64,000 bases of DNA from Corynebacterium coyleae (GCF_030408635.1 NZ_CP047198.1:868001-932000), one strand, 5' to 3'; shown: positions 16,646-25,596, numbered from the stretch's first letter. Translations and numbers: made by a program. Notes: generated by a model from the sequence alone, not told the origin.

Positions 16646-18148
16646 GTGACAACGGCAGTCGCCCCCGCAGACAGCCCCGAACAGCAAGCCTCACACAAAC
16701 TCAACACCGGAAAAACGATCGCGTTTTTCCTCTCATTTATCGCACTGGCCGCTGTGATCCTGACCCCCATCGCAGGGCTTGCCATGCCAGCGAAGATCGC
16801 ACTCGGCATGCTTGCGTTTGCCGTGATCATGTGGGTCTCCGAGGCCGTGTCCTACCCGGTCAGTGCGGTCATGATCGTCGGGCTGATCGCAATCATGCTC
16901 ACGTTCGCCGTGGACCCCGAAACAGGCGAAGCGATCGGTGCCTCCAAGGGCCTGAGCATCGCCATGAGCGGCTTCTCGTCCTCGGCGGTGGCGCTTGTTG
17001 CTGCGGCACTCGCGCTGGCGACCGCCATGCAGGCAACCGGCCTGCACCGTCGCCTGGCGCTGTATGTGCTGAAGTTCGCCGGCGAGAAAGTTTCCAACAT
17101 TGTCATCGGAGCGATTGTTATCTCGATCATCCTGGCGTTCTTTGTCCCGTCCGCAACCGCACGCGCCGGCGCCGTCGTGCCGATTCTCATGGGCATGGTG
17201 GCCGCCTTCGGTCTGGCCAAGGAATCCAAGCTCGCCGCGCTGCTCGTGATTACGGCAACCCAGGCGGTGTCCATCTGGAACGTCGGCATCAAGACCGCTG
17301 CCGCGCAAAACCTCGTGGCTGTCGGCTTCATCGAAGACCAAATGGGCCAGACCATCTCCTGGGGCCAGTGGTTCATCTGGGCCGCACCGTGGTCGATCCT
17401 GATGTCCATCGCCCTGTACTTCATCATGCGTGCCGCCATTAAGCCTGAGGTGGAGTCGATCGACGGGGGACGTGAGCTCGTCGAAAAGCAGCTCGCGGAA
17501 ATGGGACCCATGACCGGCGCGGAGAAGCGCCTCACCGCCATCGCAATGTTGCTGCTGTTCTTCTGGGCCACCGAAGGCGTGCTGCACCCGATTTCCTCCG
17601 CAACCATCACCATCGTCGCCGTCGGCTTCATGCTTATGCCGGTCATTGGCGTGATGGACTGGAAATACGCCCAGGAACAGATCAACTGGGGCACCCTCGT
17701 CGTGTTCGCCGCCGGCATCTCCCTGGGCAAGTTCCTGCTGGACACTGGCGCTGCAACCTGGCTGTCTGAGGCAACCTTCGGCGCTATCGGCCTGTCCTCG
17801 ATGCCGATCCTCGCCGCGATCGCCCTGGTGTCGCTGTTTAACATCCTGATCCACCTGGGCTTCGCCTCCGCAACCTCGCTTGCCTCCGCGCTGATCCCTG
17901 TGTTCATCGCCCTTGCAGCCACCCTGGACGTGCCCAACGGCGGCATCGGATTCGTAATCATCCAGCAGTTCGTCATCTGCTTTGGCTTCCTGCTGCCGGT
18001 CTCCGCACCGCAAAACATGCTGGCCTACGGCACCGGAGCGTTTACCTCCAAGCAGTTCCTGCGCACCGGTATCCCACTGACCATCGTGGCCTACCTGCTC
18101 ATCCTGCTGCTGTCCGCCACCTACTGGAACTGGATCGGACTGGTTTAG
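16646..18148 (+). CDS. DASS/SLC13-family anion transporter
   Basis: A 500-residue inner-membrane carrier with about 12 hydrophobic segments and the two-fold layout of divalent anion:sodium symporters. It shows the family patterns LGMLAFAVIMWVSEAVSYPVS and INWGTLVVFAAGISLGK. Family members import dicarboxylates, citrate or sulfate with sodium; the substrate here is not predictable. The start is GTG at 16646 with AAGGAGGA six bases upstream. It is monocistronic; a terminator-like hairpin lies inside the end of the convergent gene. Confidence 0.88.
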   Translation: MTTAVAPADSPEQQASHKLNTGKTIAFFLSFIALAAVILTPIAGLAMPAKIALGMLAFAVIMWVSEAVSYPVSAVMIVGLIAIMLTFAVDPETGEAIGASKGLSIAMSGFSSSAVALVAAALALATAMQATGLHRRLALYVLKFAGEKVSNIVIGAIVISIILAFFVPSATARAGAVVPILMGMVAAFGLAKESKLAALLVITATQAVSIWNVGIKTAAAQNLVAVGFIEDQMGQTISWGQWFIWAAPWSILMSIALYFIMRAAIKPEVESIDGGRELVEKQLAEMGPMTGAEKRLTAIAMLLLFFWATEGVLHPISSATITIVAVGFMLMPVIGVMDWKYAQEQINWGTLVVFAAGISLGKFLLDTGAATWLSEATFGAIGLSSMPILAAIALVSLFNILIHLGFASATSLASALIPVFIALAATLDVPNGGIGFVIIQQFVICFGFLLPVSAPQNMLAYGTGAFTSKQFLRTGIPLTIVAYLLILLLSATYWNWIGLV

Positions 18149-18158
18149 TCACGCCGTA

Positions 18159-18554
18159 TTACTCCAGGATAAGGCCCAGGTGCAGCGTTGAAAGTTCGTG
18201 CTCGCCTGGGCCTTTTGCTAACCCCGCAAACTCGGCGGCGGTCTCACGTGTGACGGGGATGATCCAGCCGTACTTCGGATCCAGCACAGGCTCGGACCTG
18301 CGGTCCACCGGCACAAACGTGACGGAGCGTTCGTTGGGGGAGGTGAGTTGCACGGCGTCGTCGATACGCGAAAGCTCCTCGAGTGCCCTCGCTGAGGTGG
18401 TCACGATGATGATCTTCTCGTTGGTATCGGGCGCAAGCCGCGCCGTGTGCACCTGCAGCGTATCGACGACCACCGGCACCACCCGCCCCGGCAACTCCAC
18501 CAGCCGAGGCTGGTTCAACCCGAAAAGTTCACGCGCGCGGTCGATGATTCCCAT
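18159..18554 (-). CDS. conserved-looking hypothetical protein
   Basis: A 131-residue soluble protein, not recognised. It begins MGIIDRARELFGLNQPRLVE and has alternating short strands and helices (EKIIIVTTSARALEELSRID; SEPVLDPKYGWIIPVTRETA). The ATG at 18554 has no ribosome binding site, and a TATACACT element about 10 bp upstream would suit a leaderless transcript. The frame continues upstream but would overlap the divergent YihY gene. Its last 60 bases contain the hairpin that probably terminates the DASS transporter gene. Confidence 0.65.
   Translation of the reverse strand: MGIIDRARELFGLNQPRLVELPGRVVPVVVDTLQVHTARLAPDTNEKIIIVTTSARALEELSRIDDAVQLTSPNERSVTFVPVDRRSEPVLDPKYGWIIPVTRETAAEFAGLAKGPGEHELSTLHLGLILE
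18171..18217 (+). terminator. terminator hairpin inside the convergent gene's 3' end
   Basis: AAGGCCCAGG (18171-18180) and CCTGGGCCTT (18205-18214) form a perfect 10-bp stem with a 24-base loop, and the right arm runs into TTTT. It would terminate the plus-strand transporter transcript (stop at 18148) but lies within codons of the minus-strand gene ending at 18159. Confidence 0.6.
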
Positions 18555-18572
18555 GACAAGGGAGTGTATAAG

Positions 18573-19700
18573 GTGACCAGTATGTCTGAATCGCACCGCG
18601 TCGACATGGTGATGTCGTACGGCACCGGCGACCTCGTCGTCACACCCCACGACTACGAAACACCACTGCGCCGCGGCAACCGCCTCACACGCGCCGGATG
18701 GAAATCCATCTTCCGCCGCGTGGTCACAGACTTTTCCAACGACGCCATGGTGGACCGTGCCGCCACCCTGACCTACTACACCCTGCTGTCGGTCGCGCCG
18801 ATGCTGCTCGCCGCATACTCCATCTTCAGCCTGCTCATGCCGCGTGGCGACGACATGGCCGACTCGATCATCGCCGACCTCGTCGCCCAATACGTACCGG
18901 CGCAACTGCAGGAAGAAGCGTTCCAGCTCATCTCCGCCATCGTGGCCACGCCGGCGGAAAGCACCATCGCACTTGCGGTGTCCGTGATCATCTCGCTGCT
19001 ATCCGCCTCGGCCTACGTGCGGTCGTTTTCCCGCAACGCCAACCTCATCTACGGCCGCACCGAAGGCCGCCCTATGGCGGTGACCTGGGTAACCATGTGG
19101 CTGGTCACAGTAGTCATGGTCGTCGGTGCGGTGGTGATCATTTTGGGCGCGTTGCTGACGGACTCCATCGTCAACGCCGTGTTCGGGCCGATCGCCCGGC
19201 CGCTGCAACTGGAGGAGGAGCTGCACTACCTCACCGCAATCTTCCTGCCCGTCTGGGACTACCTGCGCGGCCCTGTCATCGCGGTGGTCTCGGTGGCGCT
19301 CGTCTCCGTGCTGTACTACTTCGCGCCCAACGTTAAACCCGGCAGGTTCCGCCTGCTCACCCTCGGCTCGGCGAGCGCACTGCTGGTCGTTGGCGCGCTG
19401 TGGGTCGGGTTTTCCTGGTACCTCAAACTCGTCGGCGTGCGCAGCACCTACGGTGCGTTCGGCACCGTTTTGGCGGTGCTGGCGTTGATCTGGCTGATGA
19501 ACATCGTGCTGCTCGAGGGCGTGAAAATCGACGCCGAAGTCCTGCGCGCCAAAGAACTCCAACGCGGCATGGACTCACGCCGCCACATTCAAGCGCCGCC
19601 ACGATCCAACGTCGGGGCGGCGTGGCGGCTGCAGACTCGCCGGTGGACCGACCGCATCGCCGACGACATCCTGCAGCAACGCGAGGAGTCGGCGCAGTAG
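18573..19700 (+). CDS. YihY/UPF0761 family membrane protein
   Basis: A 375-residue membrane protein of the YihY/BrkB family (once misnamed ribonuclease BN). It has six main hydrophobic segments with VDRAATLTYYTLLSVAPMLLAAYS and YGAFGTVLAVLALIWLMNIVLLEGVKIDAE, both hallmarks. The function of the family is unclear. GTG at 18573 has AAGGGAG eight bases upstream; ATG at 18582 is the alternative. The tail from 340 is polar and basic. The stop abuts the prfC stop with no gap. Confidence 0.88.
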   Translation: MTSMSESHRVDMVMSYGTGDLVVTPHDYETPLRRGNRLTRAGWKSIFRRVVTDFSNDAMVDRAATLTYYTLLSVAPMLLAAYSIFSLLMPRGDDMADSIIADLVAQYVPAQLQEEAFQLISAIVATPAESTIALAVSVIISLLSASAYVRSFSRNANLIYGRTEGRPMAVTWVTMWLVTVVMVVGAVVIILGALLTDSIVNAVFGPIARPLQLEEELHYLTAIFLPVWDYLRGPVIAVVSVALVSVLYYFAPNVKPGRFRLLTLGSASALLVVGALWVGFSWYLKLVGVRSTYGAFGTVLAVLALIWLMNIVLLEGVKIDAEVLRAKELQRGMDSRRHIQAPPRSNVGAAWRLQTRRWTDRIADDILQQREESAQ

Positions 19701-21332
19701 CTAGTCGGCGATGAGCGGCTCGATGGTGAGCTCCGGGTGCTCCTTCTCGACGAAAGCCAGCTTCCACTTGTCGCCGAACAGCGCGATGATCTCGCCGTCT
19801 GTACGCGTGAAAATTTCCACCCCGCGTTGGCGGCCCAGCTCGGGGGCGGAATCGGCGTCGGTGCGCCGGGCCACGGAGTAGGGGATCGGCTCGGTGACCG
19901 TTTCCACGTTGTACTCGTTTTCCATGCGAGCCTGCATGACCTCGAACTGCATGGGGCCGACGGCGGCCATGACCGGGGCGGCGTCGCCGCGCGTGTCGTT
20001 GCGCAGGATCTGCACCACGCCCTCGGCATCCAACTGCTCGAGCGCCTTGCGGAACTGCTTGTACTTACCCAGCGACTTCGCGCGCAGCGTCCGGAAGTGC
20101 TCCGGGGCGAACTGCGGCATCGGCGGGAACTGGACCTTCTTACCGGCGTAGATCGTGTCACCCGGCGCCAGCGCGCCCGCGTTGACCAGGCCAATGATGT
20201 CGCCCGGGAACGCCGTTTCCACGGTGTCGCGGTTGCGGCCGAAGACGGTCAGGGCGTACTTCGTGGAGAAGCTGCGGCCGGACTGGGCGTGCGTGACTTG
20301 CATGCCACGGTCGAACTCGCCGGAGACCACACGCATAAACGCCAACGTATCGCGGTGGTTCTTATCCATGCCGGCCTGGACCTTGAACACCACGCCGGAG
20401 AAATCATCGCCGACTTCGCGCTCAGTATCCATCGCGGTCGTGGAGGCTTCCACCGCCTTCGGGTCAGAGGCGCGGCCCTCGGGTGCCGGTGCGATTGCAC
20501 ACAGCGTGTCCAGGATCTGGTGCACGCCGAAGTTCAGCATCGCGGAGGCGAAAATGATCGGGGAAGTGATGCACTGTTCGAAGAGCTGCTGGTCGTGGAC
20601 GGCGCCGTCGGCAAGCAAAAGCTCCGCTTCCTCGACAGCGGTCTCCCATACGTCGCCTTCCTTCGCGGCGGCCTCGTCGGTGGAGTAGTGCTCCTCCGGT
20701 GCGATGGTGGAGCCGCCGGCGGTGCGGGTGAAGTGCACGTACCCGTCGATGTCGCCGTCGCGGGAGACATGCGCCAGCCCCCGGAAGTCGCCCGCTTCGC
20801 CCACCGGCCAGTACAAAGGCGTGGGTTGGAGGTCGATTTCGGTGACGATCTCGTCGACAAGTTCAAGCGGCTCACGCCCCACGCGGTCCCACTTGTTAAT
20901 CACCGTGACAATCGGAAGCCCGCGCGCCTTGCACACACGAAACAGTTTCAAGGTCTGCGGCTCGAGGCCCTTCGCCGCGTCGATCAGCATCACCGCAGCG
21001 TCGACCGCAGAAAGCACACGGTAGGTGTCCTCGGAAAAGTCCGCGTGGCCCGGAGTATCGACGAGGTTGACCACATACGGCTCACGCTCGTGCCCCTCCG
21101 GCGCGTACTCGAACTGCAAGGCGGACGACGCGACGGAAATGCCGCGCTCCTTTTCCATCTCCATCCAGTCCGACACCGTCGACTTGCGGTTGCCCTTACC
21201 GTGCACCGCACCGGCTTCCGAAATCACATGCGCGTGCAGCGCCAGCGCCTCCGTCAACGTGGACTTACCCGCATCCGGGTGGGCGATAACAGCGAACGTG
21301 CGGCGGCGGGCGGCCTCGGAAACAGTGCTCAT
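19701..21332 (-). CDS. prfC: peptide chain release factor 3 (RF3)
   Basis: A GTPase that removes RF1/RF2 from ribosomes after peptide release. It has 543 residues. GTPase motifs are G1 AHPDAGKST (17-25), G3 DTPGHADF (about 92-99) and G4 NKWD (about 146). An EF-G-like second domain follows, then the RF3-specific C-terminus (MPQFAPEHFRTLRAK; GPMQFEVMQARMENEYNV). Length and motifs are standard. It is divergent from the FMN reductase gene, 47 bp away. Confidence 0.96.
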   Translation of the reverse strand: MSTVSEAARRRTFAVIAHPDAGKSTLTEALALHAHVISEAGAVHGKGNRKSTVSDWMEMEKERGISVASSALQFEYAPEGHEREPYVVNLVDTPGHADFSEDTYRVLSAVDAAVMLIDAAKGLEPQTLKLFRVCKARGLPIVTVINKWDRVGREPLELVDEIVTEIDLQPTPLYWPVGEAGDFRGLAHVSRDGDIDGYVHFTRTAGGSTIAPEEHYSTDEAAAKEGDVWETAVEEAELLLADGAVHDQQLFEQCITSPIIFASAMLNFGVHQILDTLCAIAPAPEGRASDPKAVEASTTAMDTEREVGDDFSGVVFKVQAGMDKNHRDTLAFMRVVSGEFDRGMQVTHAQSGRSFSTKYALTVFGRNRDTVETAFPGDIIGLVNAGALAPGDTIYAGKKVQFPPMPQFAPEHFRTLRAKSLGKYKQFRKALEQLDAEGVVQILRNDTRGDAAPVMAAVGPMQFEVMQARMENEYNVETVTEPIPYSVARRTDADSAPELGRQRGVEIFTRTDGEIIALFGDKWKLAFVEKEHPELTIEPLIAD

Positions 21333-21379
21333 GGGGCGCTAGCTTATCGACGACCCACCCACCGAGTACAGTCGCGTAC

Positions 21380-21919
21380 ATGACAACAATTGGCGTAATT
21401 CTAGGATCCATCCGTCAAGGCCGCGTCGGCGAAGGTGTCGCCCACTGGGTACGCGACACCGGCAACGCCCGCGACAGCGTCGAGTACCGACTCCTCGACC
21501 TCGCAGAGTTCAACGTCCCGGCGCTCACCGCCGCCACCGTGCCGGGCGCCGCCAACAAACAGTACGACGACGAAGCCGTCACCGCCTGGTCAAACGCCAT
21601 CGACGCCTGCGACGGCTTCGTCTTCGTCACCCCCGAGTACAACCACTCCATCCCCGGCACCATGAAAAACGCCTTCGACTCACTCGCCTCCGAGTGGGCA
21701 GGCAAGCCGGTCGCGTTCGTCGGCTACAGCGGCACCGGCGCGATTCGCGCGATCGAGCACTGGCGTCAGATCGTCGCGAATTTCTCCATGTTTGACATCC
21801 GCAACCAGGTGGGCATCAACATCTTCGGCACCGACCTCGAGGAAGAAAAGGCCGCCAACACCGACGCGCTGGGCACCGTGCTTGCCGACCTAGAGCAGGC
21901 AATTAGCGCGCGTGGATAA
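21380..21919 (+). CDS. NADPH-dependent FMN reductase-like flavoprotein
   Basis: A 179-residue flavodoxin-fold protein. The phosphate-binding loop is LGSIRQGRVGEGVAHW, and VTPEYNHSIPGTMKNAFD is the PEYN motif of ChrR/YieF-type quinone, chromate and FMN reductases. It probably reduces quinones or free flavin with NAD(P)H in the cytoplasm. Its last 17 bp overlap the 3' end of the convergent pth-like gene. Confidence 0.9.
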   Translation: MTTIGVILGSIRQGRVGEGVAHWVRDTGNARDSVEYRLLDLAEFNVPALTAATVPGAANKQYDDEAVTAWSNAIDACDGFVFVTPEYNHSIPGTMKNAFDSLASEWAGKPVAFVGYSGTGAIRAIEHWRQIVANFSMFDIRNQVGINIFGTDLEEEKAANTDALGTVLADLEQAISARG

Positions 21920-22433
21920 CGTTCTGCGCCTTCGCTAACCCCTCGGCGACGATCAGGCGGGCGGCCTCCGCCGCGGTTGCGATGTCCTCGTCGCCGGAAA
22001 CCTCACTGAGCACCCAATCAGGCACCGCCGTACCCGCTGGCGGGCGGCCAATACCAATGCGCACGCGGACGTAATCGCGCGTCCCCAGGTGCTCCGTAAT
22101 CGACTTCAGACCGTTATGGCCGTTTTCGTTCCCGCCCAACTTCACGCGGACTTTGCCGGCTGGGAGATCGAGCTCGTCGTGAAGCACAATGATCCGCTCC
22201 GGCGGGATGTTGAACTTCCGGACAAGGGGAGCGACCGCCTCACCCGACAGATTCATATACGTCTGCGGCTTGCAACGCGCCACACCGTCGATCTTCGGCA
22301 ACTCATCGAGCGCCAAAAAGCCCACATTGTGCTTCGTGCGTGCATACTCCGCACCCGGGTTACCCAACCCCACAACCAGCCAATCAGCCTTGGGACGTCT
22401 GAAAAAACCAAACACGTGCCACACTGTACCCAT
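21903..22433 (-). CDS. peptidyl-tRNA hydrolase paralogue with internal deletion
   Basis: A 176-residue member of the Pth family. Family residues are present: Asn of VVGLGNPG, His of TKHNVGF, the MN pair of QTYMNLSG, Asp of VLHDELDLP and Asn of NGHNGLKS. Between the His and the MN motifs it is 28 residues shorter than the full-length pth at 25042-25596, so a beta-strand segment of the core is missing. About 18 extra N-terminal residues (MGTVWHVFGFFRRPKADW) precede the fold, so the start could lie further in. Whether it is active is open. The ATG shares bases with the divergent gene's start at 22431-22434. Confidence 0.85.
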   Translation of the reverse strand: MGTVWHVFGFFRRPKADWLVVGLGNPGAEYARTKHNVGFLALDELPKIDGVARCKPQTYMNLSGEAVAPLVRKFNIPPERIIVLHDELDLPAGKVRVKLGGNENGHNGLKSITEHLGTRDYVRVRIGIGRPPAGTAVPDWVLSEVSGDEDIATAAEAARLIVAEGLAKAQNVIHAR

Positions 22434-23316
22434 GGAATTTCCACGCGTGATCGCAGCACCCATGGCCGGCGGACCATCCACACCCGAACTCGTCAACGCG
22501 GTGTCGTTCGGCTTCATCGCGCTCGGCACCTGCAGCGTATCCCAGGCACGTTCATGGCTAGTGGCGTGCGAAGCACCGTTCGGCGCGAACCTCTTCGTGC
22601 CACAACCCGAGCCATTGCCTGACGACGTCCACCGCACCGCCCACCACCTCCAACAGGCAGTTCCGGCACTCGAATCCGACTACGCCGAAAAGTTCGCCGC
22701 CGTGCTGGAGGCCGCACCCGCCGTTGTGTCCTCGACGTTCGGCTGCTTCACCGAAACCGAGATCGCACAACTGCATGCGGTCGGCTCGGAAGCCTGGGCG
22801 ACAGTAACCAACGAGGCCGAACTGCACCAAGCCCAAGCGAGAGGAGTCGATGGCGTGATCATCCAGGGCCCACGCGCCGGTGGCCACCGCGGCACCTGGA
22901 GCCAACACGACGACCCTGACCAGCGCTCATTGCCGGAGTTGCTCGCGGATCTGCGGCCCCTCGCCACCGTTCCCGTAATCGCCGCCGGTGGCATCCGCAA
23001 CGCCGAAAACGTGGCCGCGATCGACGTGCCCGTCGCCTGCGGCACCGCATTCCTCCTCGCCGACGAAGCCGGCACCAGCCAACGCAACCGGGAACTCCTG
23101 CGCACCGACACACCCGCCGTGGTCTCCCGCGCCTTCTCCGGACGGTGGGCGAGCGGTGTGGAAACAGATTTCACGCGGGAAAATCCTGACCTGCCGCCGA
23201 CCTACCCGTATTTACGGCCGATGACCAGGGATAACGACTACTGCCTCGTCGGCGCCGACCGGGGAGCATTGATGGCTGCACCGGCTGCCGAGATCGAGCG
23301 GATGCTAACGCCCTAG
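22432..23316 (+). CDS. nitronate monooxygenase-like flavoprotein (2-nitropropane dioxygenase family)
   Basis: A 294-residue TIM-barrel FMN enzyme. It begins MEFPRVIAAPMAGGPSTPEL, the usual family start, and has GVIIQGPRAGGHRG with the conserved His and PVIAAGGIRNAENVAA at the phosphate-binding end. Enzymes of this type oxidise propionate 3-nitronate or related nitronates, but many annotated members have other roles. The start position is well supported by the conserved N-terminus, although it overlaps the divergent pth-like ATG. Confidence 0.87.
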   Translation: MEFPRVIAAPMAGGPSTPELVNAVSFGFIALGTCSVSQARSWLVACEAPFGANLFVPQPEPLPDDVHRTAHHLQQAVPALESDYAEKFAAVLEAAPAVVSSTFGCFTETEIAQLHAVGSEAWATVTNEAELHQAQARGVDGVIIQGPRAGGHRGTWSQHDDPDQRSLPELLADLRPLATVPVIAAGGIRNAENVAAIDVPVACGTAFLLADEAGTSQRNRELLRTDTPAVVSRAFSGRWASGVETDFTRENPDLPPTYPYLRPMTRDNDYCLVGADRGALMAAPAAEIERMLTP

Positions 23317-23339
23317 ACAGCTGTTGCGATGAGAAAGGT

Positions 23340-23669
23340 ATGAAGCTTTCCAAAATCGCAATTGCCACCGCAACGACCGGCGCGCTCGCACTGGGCGCGC
23401 TCGCCCCGGCAGCCAGCGCGGCACCGGCGGCTCCGGCCGCTCCTGCTAACCATGACGGCGCCTACAGCGGCAGCGCCTGGGGGCTTTACAACTTCCTTGT
23501 CACCAACATCATCAACGGCGCCGAGCAACTCAACGGTGGCGCGAACAAGAGCGGGACGGAGAAAGCTCCTGGGGTGATGCTGAGCTCCGCACCGTTTCTC
23601 CTTCTGCTGTTCCCGCTGCAGTTAATCGCAGAAGCAGAAGTTCGCCTGCTCGATCAGCTCGGCTTCTAA
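23340..23669 (+). CDS. small secreted protein
   Basis: A 109-residue protein with a clear signal peptide (MKLSKIAIATATTGALALGA, cleavage near ASAAPA). The mature part of about 80 residues has an Ala/Pro-rich start, the segment YSGSAWGLYNFLVTNIINGA, and a hydrophobic stretch FLLLLFPLQLIAEAEV near the C-terminus. No cysteine is seen. GAGAAAGGT lies directly upstream of the ATG. I do not recognise a family. It sits 23 bp after the nitronate monooxygenase-like gene and overlaps the stop of the convergent gene by 4 bp. Confidence 0.75.
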   Translation: MKLSKIAIATATTGALALGALAPAASAAPAAPAAPANHDGAYSGSAWGLYNFLVTNIINGAEQLNGGANKSGTEKAPGVMLSSAPFLLLLFPLQLIAEAEVRLLDQLGF

Positions 23670-24226
23670 TCCGCGAGCGGGAGCTCGACGACGAGCCCCT
23701 CACACGCCACACGCTCGGTAGGTTTGCCGCCCCACATCGGGGTCAGGCCAACACCGCGAAGCGCTTCCACGAGCGATTCGGCCGCCTCAACGGAGCTAAA
23801 CCCGAAGTAAAGCTCGCCGGTGTGGATGACCCGATCCACGTCCTGGTTCGTGCAGTACACATAGCCGCTGCGGCCATCATTTTCTGCCTGTTCGGCGGCT
23901 TCCTCGGCGCAGTCGCTTTGAGTAAGCCCCTCGTCGAACGAGAACGCGAGGTTGCGCTCAGCCAGAGAGTCGCGGAGCGTATCAAGGCGCTGCGCGTCCT
24001 CGGAAGCTTTGGGGATGAGGTTGGCGTACTCGGCGCGGATGTCGTCGATAAGCACATCGAGCCCAGGGACCGGATCGCCGCCGTTATCGTCCTCAAAAAA
24101 CGCCTCGATCTCGCCGGTACTCCACCCATGGCACAGCATGAGCGAGATGTCGCCCTCGCATGACTGCGATTCGTAGAGGTTATCTGACGGCGGATACTTG
24201 CTGGTCAACATCGCGTGCTGGCTCAT
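23666..24226 (-). CDS. DUF6891-like hypothetical protein
   Basis: A 186-residue acidic cytoplasmic protein. The segment SGYVYCTNQDVDRVIHTGELYFGF, then VEALRGVGLTPMWGG, resembles DUF6891 proteins of actinobacteria; their function is unknown. Starts at 24226, or 24212 inside the frame, are both possible; neither has a clear ribosome binding site. It lies 10 bp after the fumarylacetoacetate hydrolase-family gene and is probably the last gene of the pth-FAH-DUF6891 unit. Confidence 0.7.
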   Translation of the reverse strand: MSQHAMLTSKYPPSDNLYESQSCEGDISLMLCHGWSTGEIEAFFEDDNGGDPVPGLDVLIDDIRAEYANLIPKASEDAQRLDTLRDSLAERNLAFSFDEGLTQSDCAEEAAEQAENDGRSGYVYCTNQDVDRVIHTGELYFGFSSVEAAESLVEALRGVGLTPMWGGKPTERVACEGLVVELPLAD

Positions 24227-24236
24227 GGGCACGAGG

Positions 24237-25037
24237 CTAGCAAGAAATCACGCGGGTCGTGTTCTCGATCGCACCAAGGCCCTCGATCTCAACACGCACC
24301 GTGTCGCCATTTTTCAGGTAGCGCTTCGGATCACGCGCGTGGCCAACACCGTCCGGGGTGCCGGTGGCGATCACATCACCCGGTTCCAGCGGATACAGAT
24401 GCGAGATGAACTCGATGAGTTTCGCGGGGGTGAACACGAGGTCGTCGGTACGCGAATGCTGCATCACCTCACCATTAACCGTCGTCGTAATCGCGGGACC
24501 CGGCTGCCACTGCGTATCCAGCCACGGGCCGAACCCCGCCGTCTTCTCCAACGACTTGCCCTGGTGCCACTGCTGCGTGCGCTTCTGATACGTGCGCTGC
24601 GTGTAGTCGTTGATCACGCTGTAGCCAGCAATGTAATCCGCACCGTTGGACACATGGCGCGCCCGCTTACCGACGACCACCGCCAACTCACCCTCAAAAT
24701 CCAACGACTCCGCATTGAACTCCGGCACCTCAGCGTCGTCATACGGCCCAACGAGCGCCTCCGGGAACTTAATGAACAGCGTCGGCACATCCGGCTGCTC
24801 ATGCCCCATCTCCGCGATATGCTTCGCGTAATTTAGCCCCACGCAAATGATCTTGCCGGGGCGCGGAATCACCGGCGCCAAATCAGCGGGGGAGAAGGTA
24901 AACTCCTCGCCCTCCTCGAATTTTCCCGCGTGCAAAAGTGCGCCGACGTCGGGGGCGTTGAGTGTGACGGCGCGGGTGTCGTCGATAAGCCGTGCCGCGG
25001 TGGTGGTGTTTCCAGTCCTGATCGTTGCAAGTCTCAT
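24237..25037 (-). CDS. fumarylacetoacetate hydrolase family protein
   Basis: A 266-residue FAH-fold enzyme. Metal-ligand region LDFEGELAVVVGKRARHV, then IAGYSVINDYTQRTYQ and ATGTPDGVGHARDP, are the conserved blocks. Members include acylpyruvate hydrolases, oxaloacetate decarboxylases and 2-hydroxyhepta-2,4-diene-dioate isomerases; the sequence does not separate these. The ATG at 25037 lies 4 bp after the pth stop, so the genes are co-transcribed. Confidence 0.88.
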   Translation of the reverse strand: MRLATIRTGNTTTAARLIDDTRAVTLNAPDVGALLHAGKFEEGEEFTFSPADLAPVIPRPGKIICVGLNYAKHIAEMGHEQPDVPTLFIKFPEALVGPYDDAEVPEFNAESLDFEGELAVVVGKRARHVSNGADYIAGYSVINDYTQRTYQKRTQQWHQGKSLEKTAGFGPWLDTQWQPGPAITTTVNGEVMQHSRTDDLVFTPAKLIEFISHLYPLEPGDVIATGTPDGVGHARDPKRYLKNGDTVRVEIEGLGAIENTTRVISC

Positions 25038-25041
25038 GCCG

Positions 25042-25596
25042 CTAGCCTAACGCGCGCAGAATCTCATCCGCCGCGTCCGCAGCCGCAATTGCGAGATCTA
25101 CCTGCTCTTTTGTACTGAATGGTTTCAGCACATAATCCGCCGGCGCCATCCGTCCGGGCGGGCGACCGATGCCGACGGCGACCTTGTTGTACGGCTTGTT
25201 CAGCGCCTTGGTCACCGACTTCAGCCCGTTATGGCCGTGATCGCCACCGCCGAGACGGATCTTCACCTCGCCGAGGTCCAGATCGAGCTCGTCGTGAATC
25301 ACATACACGTCTTCCGGCTTCACGCCGAAATAATCTGCGAGCGCCTTCACCGGCCCGCCCGAAACATTCATGAAACTGCGCGTGCGCGCAACGATCACAC
25401 GGTCCTTGGCCAGGCGTCCCGCCGCCAACTCCGCCACCTCGGTGTTAGTGCGCTTGTGTGCCGACAAGGTTGCGGGCATCGGGGTGGCGCGCTCCAAAAG
25501 CTCATTGACGACGACCACACCCGCGTTATGCCGCGTATTTTCATACTGAGGGCCAGGATTTCCAAGACCAACGATCAGAACAGTCACGACGCACAT
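25042..25596 (-). CDS. pth: peptidyl-tRNA hydrolase
   Basis: Recycles peptidyl-tRNA that drops off the ribosome by cleaving the ester bond. The 184-residue protein has all family residues in order: LIVGLGNPG, NTRHNAG, TRSFMNVSG, VIHDELDLD and HGHNGLKS, with normal spacing. ATG at 25596 (MCVVTVLIVG) has GAGAAG upstream; GTG at 25587 is the alternative. This is the complete copy, in contrast to the shortened paralogue at 21903-22433. It heads the unit with the FAH and DUF6891 genes. Confidence 0.94.
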   Translation of the reverse strand: MCVVTVLIVGLGNPGPQYENTRHNAGVVVVNELLERATPMPATLSAHKRTNTEVAELAAGRLAKDRVIVARTRSFMNVSGGPVKALADYFGVKPEDVYVIHDELDLDLGEVKIRLGGGDHGHNGLKSVTKALNKPYNKVAVGIGRPPGRMAPADYVLKPFSTKEQVDLAIAAADAADEILRALG

